Below are positions 8,907-18,300 of a DNA stretch of 64,000 bases, piece by piece. Positions within the stretch are counted from its first letter, which is position 1. Each line of letters begins with the position of its first letter. Origin of the DNA: Flectobacillus major DSM 103 (GTDB lineage Bacteria > Bacteroidota > Bacteroidia > Cytophagales > Spirosomataceae); the NCBI RefSeq assembly GCF_000427405.1, contig NZ_KE386491.1, positions 4,163,812-4,227,811 on the forward strand, given 5' to 3'. The position numbers and the translations under genes are program-made. The notes below the pieces were generated by a model. The model worked only from the letters and a program-made list of their open reading frames with translations, was not told where the DNA came from and made no database searches.

Positions 8907-9674
8907 TTATTCCCAATAGTCAGGTTTATGTGCAGGAATGGCCTTGGATTGGTCAAAACGGTACAAATAAGGAGCCTTGTGAGCTCCGCCACCCCATTTT
9001 TTCTCTAATCGTTCTAAAATACCCAAACTTAACATTTTGCGTTGGAAGTTGGCTCGCAAAAGTTTTTTATTCAGAATTGTTTCATACAAACTTTGTAGCT
9101 CGCCCATGGTAAAGGTTTCGGGCATTAGGTTAAATACAGCCAGTTTGTGGTCCAGCAATAGCCTTAATGACTCCAGAGCCTTTTGTATAATATGAAGGTG
9201 ATCAAAGGCAATATTGGCTGGGAGTTCATAAATATCAAACCACCCACTTTCTTCTTGGGCAATACTAGAAGTTGGATTAATTTGTGTAAAATCAACCAAA
9301 GCATAATACCCCACAGAAATAAACCGCTTAAATAAAAAATGTGTTGGGGGCAAATCAACCCCATTTTTTTTCATAACAGTTCTATGTATTTCGGGGTCAA
9401 CTCGCTTGGGGTCACCAAAAACATAAAATTGCTCTAAATAAGTATTGCTAATACCTGTTCGGTGATTTAATATTCTTGTAGCCGCTTCATCCAAACTCTC
9501 TTCATTCAATACAAACCCCCCCGACAAAGAATAGATATCGGTATTCCCAAATTTTACTAATAAGACTTTTAGCTGATTTTCATGAAAACCAAAAATTACA
9601 CAGTCGATAGAAACGGCTGGTAGTATATCTTTTTCTTGGTCGATGAGGTCTTTGTATTCTTTATTATGTCCCAT
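8907..9674 (-). CDS. Nudix-fold transcriptional regulator (NrtR/AraR-like), Nudix box degenerate
   Basis: 255 residues. Residues about 20-160 form a Nudix fold; the Nudix box (residues 53-75, GGFVLNEESLDE then AATRILNHRTGI) keeps the glycines and Arg67 but has Ile68, His71 and Arg72 where the REUXEEXGU motif needs Glu. The C-terminal part (TFTMGELQSLYETILNKKLL, ANFQRKMLSLGIL) is the winged helix found in NrtR- and AraR-type regulators. It is therefore a ligand-sensing repressor or activator without hydrolase activity (inference). A 21-bp palindrome at 9734-9754, 60 bp upstream of the start, is a likely autoregulatory operator. No sugar or NAD gene is adjacent, so the regulon is open. Confidence 0.88.
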   Translation of the reverse strand: MGHNKEYKDLIDQEKDILPAVSIDCVIFGFHENQLKVLLVKFGNTDIYSLSGGFVLNEESLDEAATRILNHRTGISNTYLEQFYVFGDPKRVDPEIHRTVMKKNGVDLPPTHFLFKRFISVGYYALVDFTQINPTSSIAQEESGWFDIYELPANIAFDHLHIIQKALESLRLLLDHKLAVFNLMPETFTMGELQSLYETILNKKLLRANFQRKMLSLGILERLEKKWGGGAHKAPYLYRFDQSKAIPAHKPDYWE

Positions 9675-9733
9675 AAATATAAATTTTATTCAAATTTTAG
9701 AAAGAATTGTAATATTAAAATAAAACAATTAAT

Positions 9734-9754
9734 ATTGTATCTGATTGATACAAT
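9734..9754. promoter_or_regulatory. 21-bp palindrome upstream of the Nudix regulator gene
   Basis: ATTGTATC-TGATT-GATACAAT is a perfect inverted repeat with 8-bp arms and a 5-bp spacer, 60-80 bp upstream of the regulator start at 9674. Position and symmetry fit an operator for the dimeric regulator encoded there. Confidence 0.5.
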
Positions 9755-10038
9755 GATTTTTTCTTAATGTCTAAACGATTCAAAGGTGAAATTTTATGCA
9801 CAAAGGGTAGGAATTCAAGTTTTTACTCGTAGAAAAGTGATAGAATTTATAAAAAATAAAACAAAATGCCGTGTCTGTCTACCCTATTTATTTGAGAAAT
9901 TTGGTTTTTGAATAAAATTTTATCTAAAACATAAAGTACAGAAGCTCAAAATAGGCAAAATATCCGGCCCTTGACTCGTTAATCAAGAGATTTTTTACGA
10001 TAATCAATAACCCAATCTATCCAAATCAATTAATACCT

Positions 10039-10074
10039 CCCCGTTAAACAATCGACGGTTTTTAGCGGGGTTTT
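10039..10074 (+). terminator. Terminator-like hairpin on the plus strand without an upstream gene
   Basis: Stem of 10 bp with one G-T wobble (CCCCGTTAAA with TTTAGCGGGG) followed by TTTT. The minus-strand side has no T-tract. The nearest plus-strand gene upstream is moaD, more than 1.1 kb away and already terminated. Confidence 0.55.
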
Positions 10075-10114
10075 CACAATCGCAAAACTGAGTACAGCTT
10101 TAATACTAAAACAA

Positions 10115-10148
10115 AAAAGGCTCAAAACACTACTGTTTTGAGCCTTTT
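10115..10148. terminator. Terminator after nrdB
   Basis: Perfect 15-bp stem (10115-10129 with 10134-10148), loop CTAC, 22 bp past the nrdB stop. Arms begin and end with A/T runs, so it can act in both directions. Confidence 0.9.
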
Positions 10149-10169
10149 GATATATAGCAAAGCTAGAAT

Positions 10170-11153
10170 CTAAAAATCTTCATCCAAAGAAAACGACATT
10201 GTTTCTTTTTCAGACATAACGCCTGATTTTTGGTATTCAGCCACACGTTTTTCAAAGAAGTTAGTTTTACCTTGTAACGAAATCATTTCCATGAAATCGA
10301 ATGGATTGGTCGCATTATAATGTTTTTTACAACCCAAAGATACCAATAAGCGGTCGGCAACAAATTCGATATATTGACACATCAAGGCTGCATTCATACC
10401 AATCAACGATACTGGCAAAGCATCAGTCACAAATTCTTTTTCGATAGCCACAGCATCCAAAATGATTTCATATACTCTTGATTGAGGCAGTTGGTTTTTG
10501 ATGTGGTCGGTATAAAGCAAACACGCAAAGTCACAGTGTAAACCTTCGTCTCTTGAAATCAATTCGTTTGAGAAAGATAAACCTGGCATCAAACCACGTT
10601 TTTTCAACCAAAAAATAGAGCAGAAACTACCCGAAAAGAAGATGCCTTCTACGGCTGCAAAAGCAATTAATCGTTCAACAAAGCTGTCGCTACTAATCCA
10701 GCGTAAAGCCCATTCAGCTTTTTTCTGTACACACTCAATGGTGTCGATAGCTCTTAGCATTTTGTCCTTTTCTACAGGATTTTTGATGTAAGTATCAATC
10801 AACAATGAATATGTTTCAGAGTGGATATTTTCCATCATAATCTGGAAACCATAGAAACATTTTGCTTCAGCATATTGTACTTCCGAAAGAAAGTTTACCG
10901 CCAAGTTTTCGTTGACAATACCATCTGAAGCTGCAAAGAATGCTAAAACGTGCGAGATAAAATGTTTTTCATCGTTATTAAGGCGATTTTCCCAATCGTT
11001 GGTATCCTGAGACAAATCTATCTCTTCGGCAGTCCAGAACGATGCTTCAGCTTTTTTATAAAATTGCCAAATATCATTATGTTTAATCGGAAATAGCACA
11101 AACCGATTAGGGTCTTCAATAAGTAAGGGTTCTAATAGAGCTGTCTGTGACAT
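10170..11153 (-). CDS. nrdB: Class Ia ribonucleotide reductase small subunit (R2)
   Basis: 327 residues. Iron ligand and radical segments are visible: [16 protein letters not shown], then [20 protein letters not shown], then [20 protein letters not shown] and [15 protein letters not shown]. These are the eukaryote-like R2 signatures, and the tail FSLDEDF matches the eukaryotic-type C-terminal peptide that docks on the large subunit. It supplies the diiron-tyrosyl radical for reduction of ribonucleoside diphosphates. nrdA is not adjacent: upstream is a decayed frame and downstream a terminator, so the two subunits are encoded apart. A TATATTTG motif (minus strand, 11228-11235) is a possible promoter element. 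Confidence 0.96.
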   Translation of the reverse strand: MSQTALLEPLLIEDPNRFVLFPIKHNDIWQFYKKAEASFWTAEEIDLSQDTNDWENRLNNDEKHFISHVLAFFAASDGIVNENLAVNFLSEVQYAEAKCFYGFQIMMENIHSETYSLLIDTYIKNPVEKDKMLRAIDTIECVQKKAEWALRWISSDSFVERLIAFAAVEGIFFSGSFCSIFWLKKRGLMPGLSFSNELISRDEGLHCDFACLLYTDHIKNQLPQSRVYEIILDAVAIEKEFVTDALPVSLIGMNAALMCQYIEFVADRLLVSLGCKKHYNATNPFDFMEMISLQGKTNFFEKRVAEYQKSGVMSEKETMSFSLDEDF

Positions 11154-11265
11154 GGTATTATTAAGTAAGTTTTCTAGTTATCTGAAAAACAATGAGTTAA
11201 TGTAAAAAATAAACAATTAACGAAGGCAAATATATAGTTGGAAAATGCTTTGCTCTGTTGTAAAA

Positions 11266-11593
11266 TTATGAAGATTTAGTGTAAGTTTCTCTTTGTTTTT
11301 GAAAATAAAGCCAAACAATTTTATAACCTTCAGATTATGAATGATAAGCAACTAATTCGTGACATTCTTGCTTCATCAAGCCTTTATAAGCATATCGACT
11401 TATGATTTTGAGTTGCTCATTAATGACAAATTGTAATGAAAAATTGTTTCATACTTTGGCCTAATATTTTCAAAGATAGTCATTGCAACTTGAATATAGC
11501 AGGTCTTTTTCAGATACTTTTGGGTATTCCAAAGTGTGTCCAATATTAGAAAATAATAGTTACATTTTACCCGACAAATACCTCCTATTGTGA
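11266..11593 (-). pseudogene. Possible decayed reading frame between the MFS gene and nrdB
   Basis: On the minus strand an open frame of about 65 codons runs from 11593 to the stop at 11400-11402 (including MTIFENIRPKYETIFHYNLS). A second frame, offset by one base, carries on with NEQLKIISRYAYKGLMKQEC and HELVAYHS, meets TAA at 11335-11337, and then continues for SEGYKIVWLYFQKQRETYTK to a stop at 11266-11268. The pieces read like one protein broken by a frameshift and a nonsense codon. I do not recognise a family, and AT-rich intergenic DNA can imitate this, so the call is tentative. Otherwise 11154-11584 holds only the nrdB promoter region. Confidence 0.3.
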
Positions 11594-12826
11594 GTTGCTA
11601 ACAGTATAATTTGCATCTATTTTGAGCCAAAGAATCGAGCCGATTACCAATAATAAACCTATGATCATTACAGGGAAAAAATACCCCCAAGTAGTAGCCA
11701 AATAGCCAAACGAAACGGTATTGATATAAGCCCCAATTAACCCAGCCGAGTTCATAGCACCCGAAATCGTACCGCTGTTTTTGCCGCCAATATCCATAGC
11801 AACAGCCCATGCCACAGGAGCTGTTACGTCCATTGTTGCCAAGCCAACCGATAATAAAATTACAGCCAAAGTATTATTGGTAATAAGGGCGGCACTAATC
11901 AACGAAATTCCTGATAGCCCCAAGCCTATCATTGGAATAAGGCGACGACCCCATTTTTTACCATATTTTTTTACAGCCCAGTCGCTCAGAACACCACCCA
12001 AAAAACACCCAACAGCCCCCAAAATAAAAGGAGCTGACGACATAAACTTCAAGTCTTCTTCCGAAATGCCACGACCTTTTTGCAGATATTTTGGCATCCA
12101 GCTTTGGAAAAAATAAGCACCCGACGCATAACAATAATACATGGTTAAAAGAAACCAAAGGTTTTTATGATTAAGCATCTGCCAAACAGATTGTTTGGGG
12201 GTGTGGTCTTCGAGTTGTCGGTTTTCTAGAATATATTGTAGTTCTTCTTTTGAAATATCATTGGCTTGTGAAGGTTCTTCTTTGTACCAGAAATACCAAA
12301 AAATCACCCAAATCAAACCCACAGCACCCAACACATAAAACGAAGTTTGCCAGCCAAAATTTTGCTGAATAGGAATTACCAACAAAGGCGTAAGACCTGC
12401 CCCTATGCGAGACGACGCCCAGATAAGAGCCTGAGCTTGCCCTCTTTCAAAAGCAGGAAACCACTTGCTTAGGGCAATCGAAATATTGGGATATGCCCCA
12501 GCTTCGCCAATACCAAACAAAAATCTAACAGCAAGCAACATGACAAAACCTGTTGAAAAACCTGTTAATACCGTAAAAACAGACCACCAAAGTACTACCC
12601 TAATCAATAGCTTTTTGGCACCCAACCTGTCGCCCAGCAAGCCTGTAGGCACTTCAAATATACCATAAGCAAGGGTAAATGTGCCTAAAATCCAGCCCCA
12701 TTGTACTGCACTAAGGCCAAGGTCGTTTGAGATCCTTTCCCCTGCTGTTGAAATAGCAATACGGTCGAGAAAAGTAATGGTTGAGAGAATCGATAATACT
12801 AATAATACTTGGTGACGTTTTTTCAT
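11585..12826 (-). CDS. MFS transporter, anion:cation symporter (sugar-acid) type
   Basis: 413 residues with twelve predicted membrane helices. The N-terminus RHQVLLVLSILSTITFLDRI is typical of the ACS family (glucarate, galactonate, hexuronate and similar acids), as are the loop motif GLLGDRLGAKKLL and RFLFGIGEAGAYPNISIALS with the following WFPAFERGQAQALI. It should import a carboxylated sugar or similar organic anion with protons or sodium across the inner membrane. The divergent upstream region has a LacI-type operator-like palindrome (12945-12956). No catabolic gene is next to it, so the substrate is not determined. Confidence 0.92.
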   Translation of the reverse strand: MKKRHQVLLVLSILSTITFLDRIAISTAGERISNDLGLSAVQWGWILGTFTLAYGIFEVPTGLLGDRLGAKKLLIRVVLWWSVFTVLTGFSTGFVMLLAVRFLFGIGEAGAYPNISIALSKWFPAFERGQAQALIWASSRIGAGLTPLLVIPIQQNFGWQTSFYVLGAVGLIWVIFWYFWYKEEPSQANDISKEELQYILENRQLEDHTPKQSVWQMLNHKNLWFLLTMYYCYASGAYFFQSWMPKYLQKGRGISEEDLKFMSSAPFILGAVGCFLGGVLSDWAVKKYGKKWGRRLIPMIGLGLSGISLISAALITNNTLAVILLSVGLATMDVTAPVAWAVAMDIGGKNSGTISGAMNSAGLIGAYINTVSFGYLATTWGYFFPVMIIGLLLVIGSILWLKIDANYTVSNSQ

Positions 12827-13185
12827 AAGTACTTGATACAGATCGGTTAAGGGTATACAAGTTCTAAAAAAAAGCGATACAGCACGAAAGTATCTCTATA
12901 TTAATTGTCAGGAAAATACAAATGTGCTATAGTTAAGAATGTGTGCAAACATTTGCCTAAATAATTTTAGGGGTTTTCTTGAAAAATGTTTGCCTATACA
13001 AATTGTACTTTCTTGCTAAAAATAGACCAATAGAGGTATTCTGATGTTATTTTCTGAAGAATTATGAAATCATACTTTTGTCCTGACACAGCAAAATGAT
13101 TAGGTATCAATATAGAAAATGTTAACTAATTGCTAAAAAATAGTGTTATTTGTAGTGATTAGAGTATGAAATCTCTCCGTTTTCT
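12827..13185. other. Divergent promoter region between the MFS and sigma genes
   Basis: No gene. It contains the palindrome GCAAA-CA-TTTGC (12945-12956), the direct repeat TTTGCCTA (12952-12959 and 12989-12996), and GCAAACAT/ATGTTTGC as a wider inverted pair. The half nearer to 13185 shows nothing beyond AT-rich DNA. Confidence 0.6.
12945..12996. promoter_or_regulatory. LacI-type operator-like site upstream of the MFS gene
   Basis: GTGCAAACATTTGCC contains the palindrome GCAAA-N2-TTTGC, close to the operators of LacI/PurR/CcpA-type regulators (GCAAACGTTTGC). A second half site ATGTTTGC plus a direct repeat TTTGCCTA lies 37 bp further. It is about 120-170 bp upstream of the MFS start at 12826. 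Confidence 0.45.
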
Positions 13186-13788
13186 ATGAATAATATAAAA
13201 AAAATATCAAAAGAGCCGAATGACGATTGGCTGTGGCAACGCTTCTTGGCAGGCGACAAACAGGCATTTGGGGAATTGATGAACCTTCATGTACGCACAT
13301 TATTTCATTATGGTTCTAAATTTTCTAAAGACAAAGAGTTTATCAAAGACTGTATTCAAGACCTCTTTTTGATTTTATGGGAAAGACGCAACAATCTGAG
13401 TAAAGATATTGCCGTCAAACCTTACCTTATGGCATCGTTGCGTCGTCATATTCACCGAAATGCTAGTCAAGTAAAAGTAATGGATTTTCCTAGAGAAGAA
13501 GGTGTGGATACCTTCGATGTGGAGTTTTCGGTAGAGGATAGATTTATAGCCAATGAAATGTCGCTAAGTCAAGCCCAACGGATTTCAGAATCACTTAATT
13601 TGTTGCCCAAGCGGCAAAAAGAGGTAGTTTATCTTAAATATTTTCAAGGGTTAGACAGAGAACAGATTTCGGATATAATGGAAATAGCCCCCCAAACGGC
13701 TTCTAATTTATTACAAATGGCTATTCGGCAGCTCAAAACATACTGGAAGGTAGAAATAACCTTATTGCTAATGATGATTTGTGGATAA
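13186..13788 (+). CDS. ECF RNA polymerase sigma factor (FecI/SusCD-associated type)
   Basis: 200 residues. Region 2 is visible in AFGELMNLHVRTLFHYGSKF and IKDCIQDLFLILWERRNNLS, the latter typical of Bacteroidota sigma factors linked to SusCD; region 4 helix-turn-helix is LPKRQKEVVYLKYFQGLDREQISDIMEIAPQTAS (residues about 143-177). It starts a same-strand cluster with FecR, SusC, SusD and an FG-GAP lipoprotein and should direct transcription of that set when released by the FecR anti-sigma. The C-terminus has a short hydrophobic tail (VEITLLLMMICG) seen in several Bacteroidota relatives. Confidence 0.94.
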   Translation: MNNIKKISKEPNDDWLWQRFLAGDKQAFGELMNLHVRTLFHYGSKFSKDKEFIKDCIQDLFLILWERRNNLSKDIAVKPYLMASLRRHIHRNASQVKVMDFPREEGVDTFDVEFSVEDRFIANEMSLSQAQRISESLNLLPKRQKEVVYLKYFQGLDREQISDIMEIAPQTASNLLQMAIRQLKTYWKVEITLLLMMICG

Positions 13789-13985
13789 AAACTTAGGTGT
13801 TTTATACAATATATAAGGTCGGTGGAATAGTATTCTACCGACATTTTTATGAAATATCAATTCAGATATTAACTATTAAAAATACATCTTTAATTTTTTT
13901 TAGAAATTTTTTAATTTTTTATGGTATCTGTGCTTATGTTTTGTCTATCGTATTATATAAGCACTATTTCTTTTGTGTATCAACA

Positions 13986-15122
13986 ATGAACAAATACTTG
14001 ACATATAGTCTGGATGATTTTATTTGGGACGATTTTTTTCGTTTGTGGGCACTTGCTCCTACACGAGAAATAAGTGCATGTTGGGAATGGTGGCTAAATG
14101 AATATCCTGAAAAACAAGATATTGTTAATGCTGCTTTACAGGCCATTCAGCAACTCAAGGTAAGGGAAGAAGATATTAGTTCGCAGGAAATTTCCTTATT
14201 GATTCAGAAAACGCTTCATCAGATAGAAGAAAAAAAGGAAGATAGCGATTCAATAGAGCTTGAAGATTATTCTTCAAGTATTTGGCAAAATACTACTTTT
14301 TGGTGGAATTTGGCAGCATCAGTAACTATTTTGGTAGGCTTTGGCTGGTGGGTTTGGAGCAATAATTTTCAGCAGAATCGTAATGTAGTGACTTATGAGA
14401 AAATGGTATCGAATACCGCACAGAAACTTATCGAAACCAGTAATGAAACCAATAAGCCATTGCCTGTAGAGCTGAGCGATGGGAGCTTGGTGATTCTTCA
14501 AAAAGGTAGTCGTATAAGTTATATGTCGCATTTTGAAGGCCAAAATCGAGAAGTATTTTTGTCGGGCGAGGCATTTTTTGAAGTAAGCAAAGACCCCTCA
14601 AAACCTTTTTTGGTATATGCCAATGGCCTTGTTACAAAAGTATTAGGCACAAGTTTTAATATTAAAGCTTATGACGACGACCAAGAAGTAACCGTAGAAG
14701 TAAATACAGGCAAGGTGTCGGTATTTGCCCAGTCGGATCCACAAATTAAAGAAAAAGCGAGTAATCGAGAATTAGAAGGTGTAGTGCTAACCCCGAATCA
14801 GAAAATTATTTATGAACGCAATGAGGTTCGGATGGTAAAAGCTTTGGTAGAAAGACCTACCATTATTGTAGCCAATAATGAAAAACTTAAATTTGAATTT
14901 GAAGATGCACCTGTCAAGCAAGTTTTTGAAGCCTTAGAAAAAGCCTATAGTGTAGATATTGTTTTTGATGAAGATTTGATGGCCAATTGCCCGCTTACCG
15001 CATCATTGACCGACTTACACTTATTTGAAAAGCTAGATATTATTTGTAAAGCCGTAGAAGCTCATTACGAAATTTTGGATGGCCAAATAGTGATTTATAG
15101 CAAAGGATGTAAAACTAACTAA
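13986..15122 (+). CDS. FecR-family anti-sigma factor
   Basis: 378 residues from the ATG at 13986; the frame is open further upstream but that part is encoded by a T-rich leader and reads as nonsense. N-terminal cytoplasmic sigma-binding part (about 1-95), one transmembrane helix (FWWNLAASVTILVGFGWWVW), then the periplasmic FecR domain (PVELSDGSLVILQKGSRISY; REVFLSGEAFFEVSKDPSKP; VLGTSFNIKAY) and a C-terminal STN-like domain (FEFEDAPVKQVFEALEKAYS). It transmits the signal from the SusC STN domain to the sigma factor encoded 197 bp upstream. A DUF4974-type C-terminal domain as seen here is standard in this phylum. Confidence 0.93.
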   Translation: MNKYLTYSLDDFIWDDFFRLWALAPTREISACWEWWLNEYPEKQDIVNAALQAIQQLKVREEDISSQEISLLIQKTLHQIEEKKEDSDSIELEDYSSSIWQNTTFWWNLAASVTILVGFGWWVWSNNFQQNRNVVTYEKMVSNTAQKLIETSNETNKPLPVELSDGSLVILQKGSRISYMSHFEGQNREVFLSGEAFFEVSKDPSKPFLVYANGLVTKVLGTSFNIKAYDDDQEVTVEVNTGKVSVFAQSDPQIKEKASNRELEGVVLTPNQKIIYERNEVRMVKALVERPTIIVANNEKLKFEFEDAPVKQVFEALEKAYSVDIVFDEDLMANCPLTASLTDLHLFEKLDIICKAVEAHYEILDGQIVIYSKGCKTN

Positions 15123-15180
15123 ACTTTTTAACTCATTACAAACGCTTCGATGATAACATAAAAGCCTTATTAAAGTCAAA

Positions 15181-15208
15181 AGTCGGCAATGTTCCAGCAT
15201 TACCGACT
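15181..15208 (+). other. Hairpin between fecR and susC
   Basis: AGTCGGCAATG and CATTACCGACT pair over 11 positions with one mismatch, 58 bp after the FecR stop. There is no T-tract, so it could be a weak attenuator or mRNA stabiliser rather than a terminator. Confidence 0.4.
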
Positions 15209-15310
15209 CTCTAAAAATCCCATCATGGTTCCAGCCAAGTATCAATCACATAAGTGATTGAGAGGGATTGTTTTGTCAATTTGTTTCATTTATCAAAACA
15301 TTTCAAATGT

Positions 15311-18300
15311 ATGAAAAAAAAGTTACAAATCCATAAGTTACTACTTACGGCTATGCGTATTTCAATTCTTCAGGTTTTCCTAGCCGTATGGTTTGTAGGA
15401 ACAACCTTTGCTAGCGACAGCAGAGCACAGTCAATTTTGAACCAAAAAATTACTCTTTCGGCCCAAGAGCAAGAGGTGAGGAGTTTGTTGAGCCAAATAG
15501 AGAAACAAGCCTCTGTAAAGTTTGTGTTTAGTTCTAAACTTATTCAATCCAATAGAAAACTGAAGGTTGACATGCAAAACGAGTCGCTTTCAAAGGTATT
15601 GGACAACTTGCTCCGCTCGCTTCGTTTGACCTACGAGGTGTCGGGTAATATTATTATCCTGAATAGAATGGACGGCACAGAAGCCCGTACTACTATTTCA
15701 GATGCTAATCAATCTTTGGCAAACCCAAACGCAGAAATGGTAGAGCAAACCGTTTCGGGAAAAGTAACCGATGAAAGTGGTGATGCTTTGCCAGGAGTAA
15801 ACGTTTTGATAAAAGGCTCGCAAAGAGGGGTTACTACCGATGGTAAAGGTCAGTACAAAATCACTGTAGATGACAACGATGTATTGGTATTTAGCTTTGT
15901 AGGTTATACCAAGCAAGAAATACCTGTCAACAAAAAGGCTGTTATCAATGTGACTTTGGCTGTTGATACCAAAGCTTTGGAAGAAGTAGTAGTAATTGGT
16001 TATGGTACTGTAAAGAAAAGTGACTTAACAGGTTCGGTAGCTTCTATTGGTAGCAAAGAAATTAAGTCAATGCCAGTAACGTCGGTAGATCAAGCTTTGC
16101 AGGCTCGTGCTACAGGTATCAACGTTGTACAAGCTTCGGGGGCTCCGGGTGGTAGCTCTACGGTGCGTATTCGTGGGTCAAACTCTATCAACAGTGGTTC
16201 AGAACCTTTGTATGTAATTGATGGATTCCCTGTGTACCCAAGCAATAGTACGTTTTCGGCAGGTGGCGACCGCCAACCTTCCAACATCATGGCAACAATC
16301 AACCCAGGCGATATTGAGTCGGTAGAAATTTTGAAAGATGCTTCGGCTACTTCTATTTATGGTTCGCGTGGAGCAAACGGCGTAGTATTGATTACAACAC
16401 GACGTGGTAAATCAGGAGCAACCAAAATTGATTATGAAGGCTCTCAGTCGTTCCAAAATATTGCTAAAAAAGTAGATGTACTCAATGCTACAGACTATGC
16501 TCGTTATCAAAACCTCCGTGCTCAGTCTCGTAACCAATCTATTCCATATCCAAATCCAGAACAATTTGGACAAGGTATCAACTGGTTGGACGAAATCTCA
16601 CGCCAAGGTGCTATTATGAGCCACCAATTAACATTTTCGGGTGGTAGCGACAAAACACAATATGCTTTGATGACAGGTTATTTCAAAAATAATGGTATTA
16701 TTAAAAATACAGATTTTGAAAGAATCAACGTTCGTTTAAACCTTGACTCAAAATTCTTGAATGATAAACTCCGTTCGGGTAGCAGCTTTTTCTTCTCTCG
16801 TACAACTACCAACGCTATTCCTACCGACCGTGGAGGACCAGGTGGTGCTATTATCACAGCACTTGGCCAGTCGCCATTGAAAGGTATTTATAATGCCGAT
16901 GGTACTTATGCTTTAGATTCTTATGACGGTCGTTTTGTGGTAAACCCTTTGGCTGAAGTAGTTGAAATTATCGACAACGACAAAACAAACCGTTTCTTAG
17001 GAACTACCTATTTGCAGTATGAACTCATGAAAGGCTTGAGTATTAAATCAAGCTTTGGTGTAGACTTGATTAATACCAACCGTTTTACGTTTTATTCTCG
17101 CCAAACAAGATTGGGTCGTCAAAACGATGTTGACCGCACCGATGCCAACCGTACTGTAGCCAATTTCTTGAATGAAAACACGGTTTCATATAATACCAAA
17201 ATTGGTACAGACCATTCTTTCGATGCTATTGCAGGTTATACTTACCAAACTGATGACAACCGCTATTTTGGTATCAACTCAAGAGGTTTCTTGATTGACG
17301 ATCCTAACGTTGCCAACCTTCAGAATGGTTTAACACCTCAGATTCCATCATCTTCAAGAGGACAGTGGACACTTCAATCGTTTTTGGCTCGTGCCAACTA
17401 CAACTACTTGGGTCGTTATTTGTTGACTTTGACTTTCCGTCGTGACGGTTCTTCAAAATTTGGTATCAACAACAAATGGGCGAACTTCCCATCGGTAGCA
17501 CTAGGCTGGAGACTGAAAGACGAACCTTTCATGAAAGATGTAACCGCTATCAGCGAAGCTAAAGTACGTGGTAGTTTTGGTATTACGGGTAACTCCGAAA
17601 TTCCAGTGTATCGCTCTTTGGCTGGTTTTGATGTTACCAACTATATTATCAATGGTGCATTGGTTTCGGGTTTATCTGAAAACCGTGTATCTAACCCAGA
17701 TTTGAAATGGGAGACTACCAAACAATTCAATGTTGGTTTGGATTTAGGTTTATTAAACAACCGCTTGAATATTACAACTGATTATTTCTTCAACACTACA
17801 CAAGATTTGTTGTTGAATGTAGCATTACCAACTAGTACAGGTTTCCGTTCTTCGTTCCAAAACTCAGGTTCGTTACAAAACTCAGGGTTTGAGTTTGCAG
17901 CCAACTGGGTAGCTATTGACAACAAAGACCTTAAATTAAGTTTGAATGGTAATATCTCGTTCTTAGACAACAAAATTACCTCGATTGGTTCGTCAGCTCC
18001 ATTTTATGCCGACAGCCCAAGTGGTCACTTAGGGGTATTTGGTAGCCGTGTAGAAGTAGGTTATCCTATTGGTACTTGGTTTGGTTACAAATATGCTGGA
18101 TTATGGCAAAACGAAGCCGAAATCAACTCTAGCCCAAGCCGCCCAGGCGACAAGCCGGGTTATCCAAAATACGTAGATATCAATGGCGATGGTAAGATTG
18201 ATTTAGGTGATGTAACGTTCTTAGGAACACCTAATCCTGATTTTATTTGGGGTTTCAATGCTAGCTTAACTTACAAGAAAGTAGATGTATCCTTGTTCTT

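Larger units (their letters stand above)
9675..10169. other. Intergenic region with operator-like palindrome and two hairpins, no gene seen
   Basis: Very AT-rich, no credible reading frame. It holds the palindrome at 9734-9754, a plus-strand terminator-like hairpin at 10039-10074 that follows no annotated plus-strand gene, and the nrdB terminator at 10115-10148. A weak CTTGA/TCAAG hairpin followed by T6 lies near 9970-9996. Confidence 0.6.

Noticed and set aside
13880-13925. T-rich run (repeated ATTTTTT) as a possible terminator of the sigma gene
   Set aside because: No stem-forming GC-rich repeat precedes it.
13797-13985. 63-codon N-terminal extension of the FecR gene
   Set aside because: It is encoded by a T-rich stretch, reads as Phe/Ile-rich nonsense and precedes a normal FecR start at 13986.
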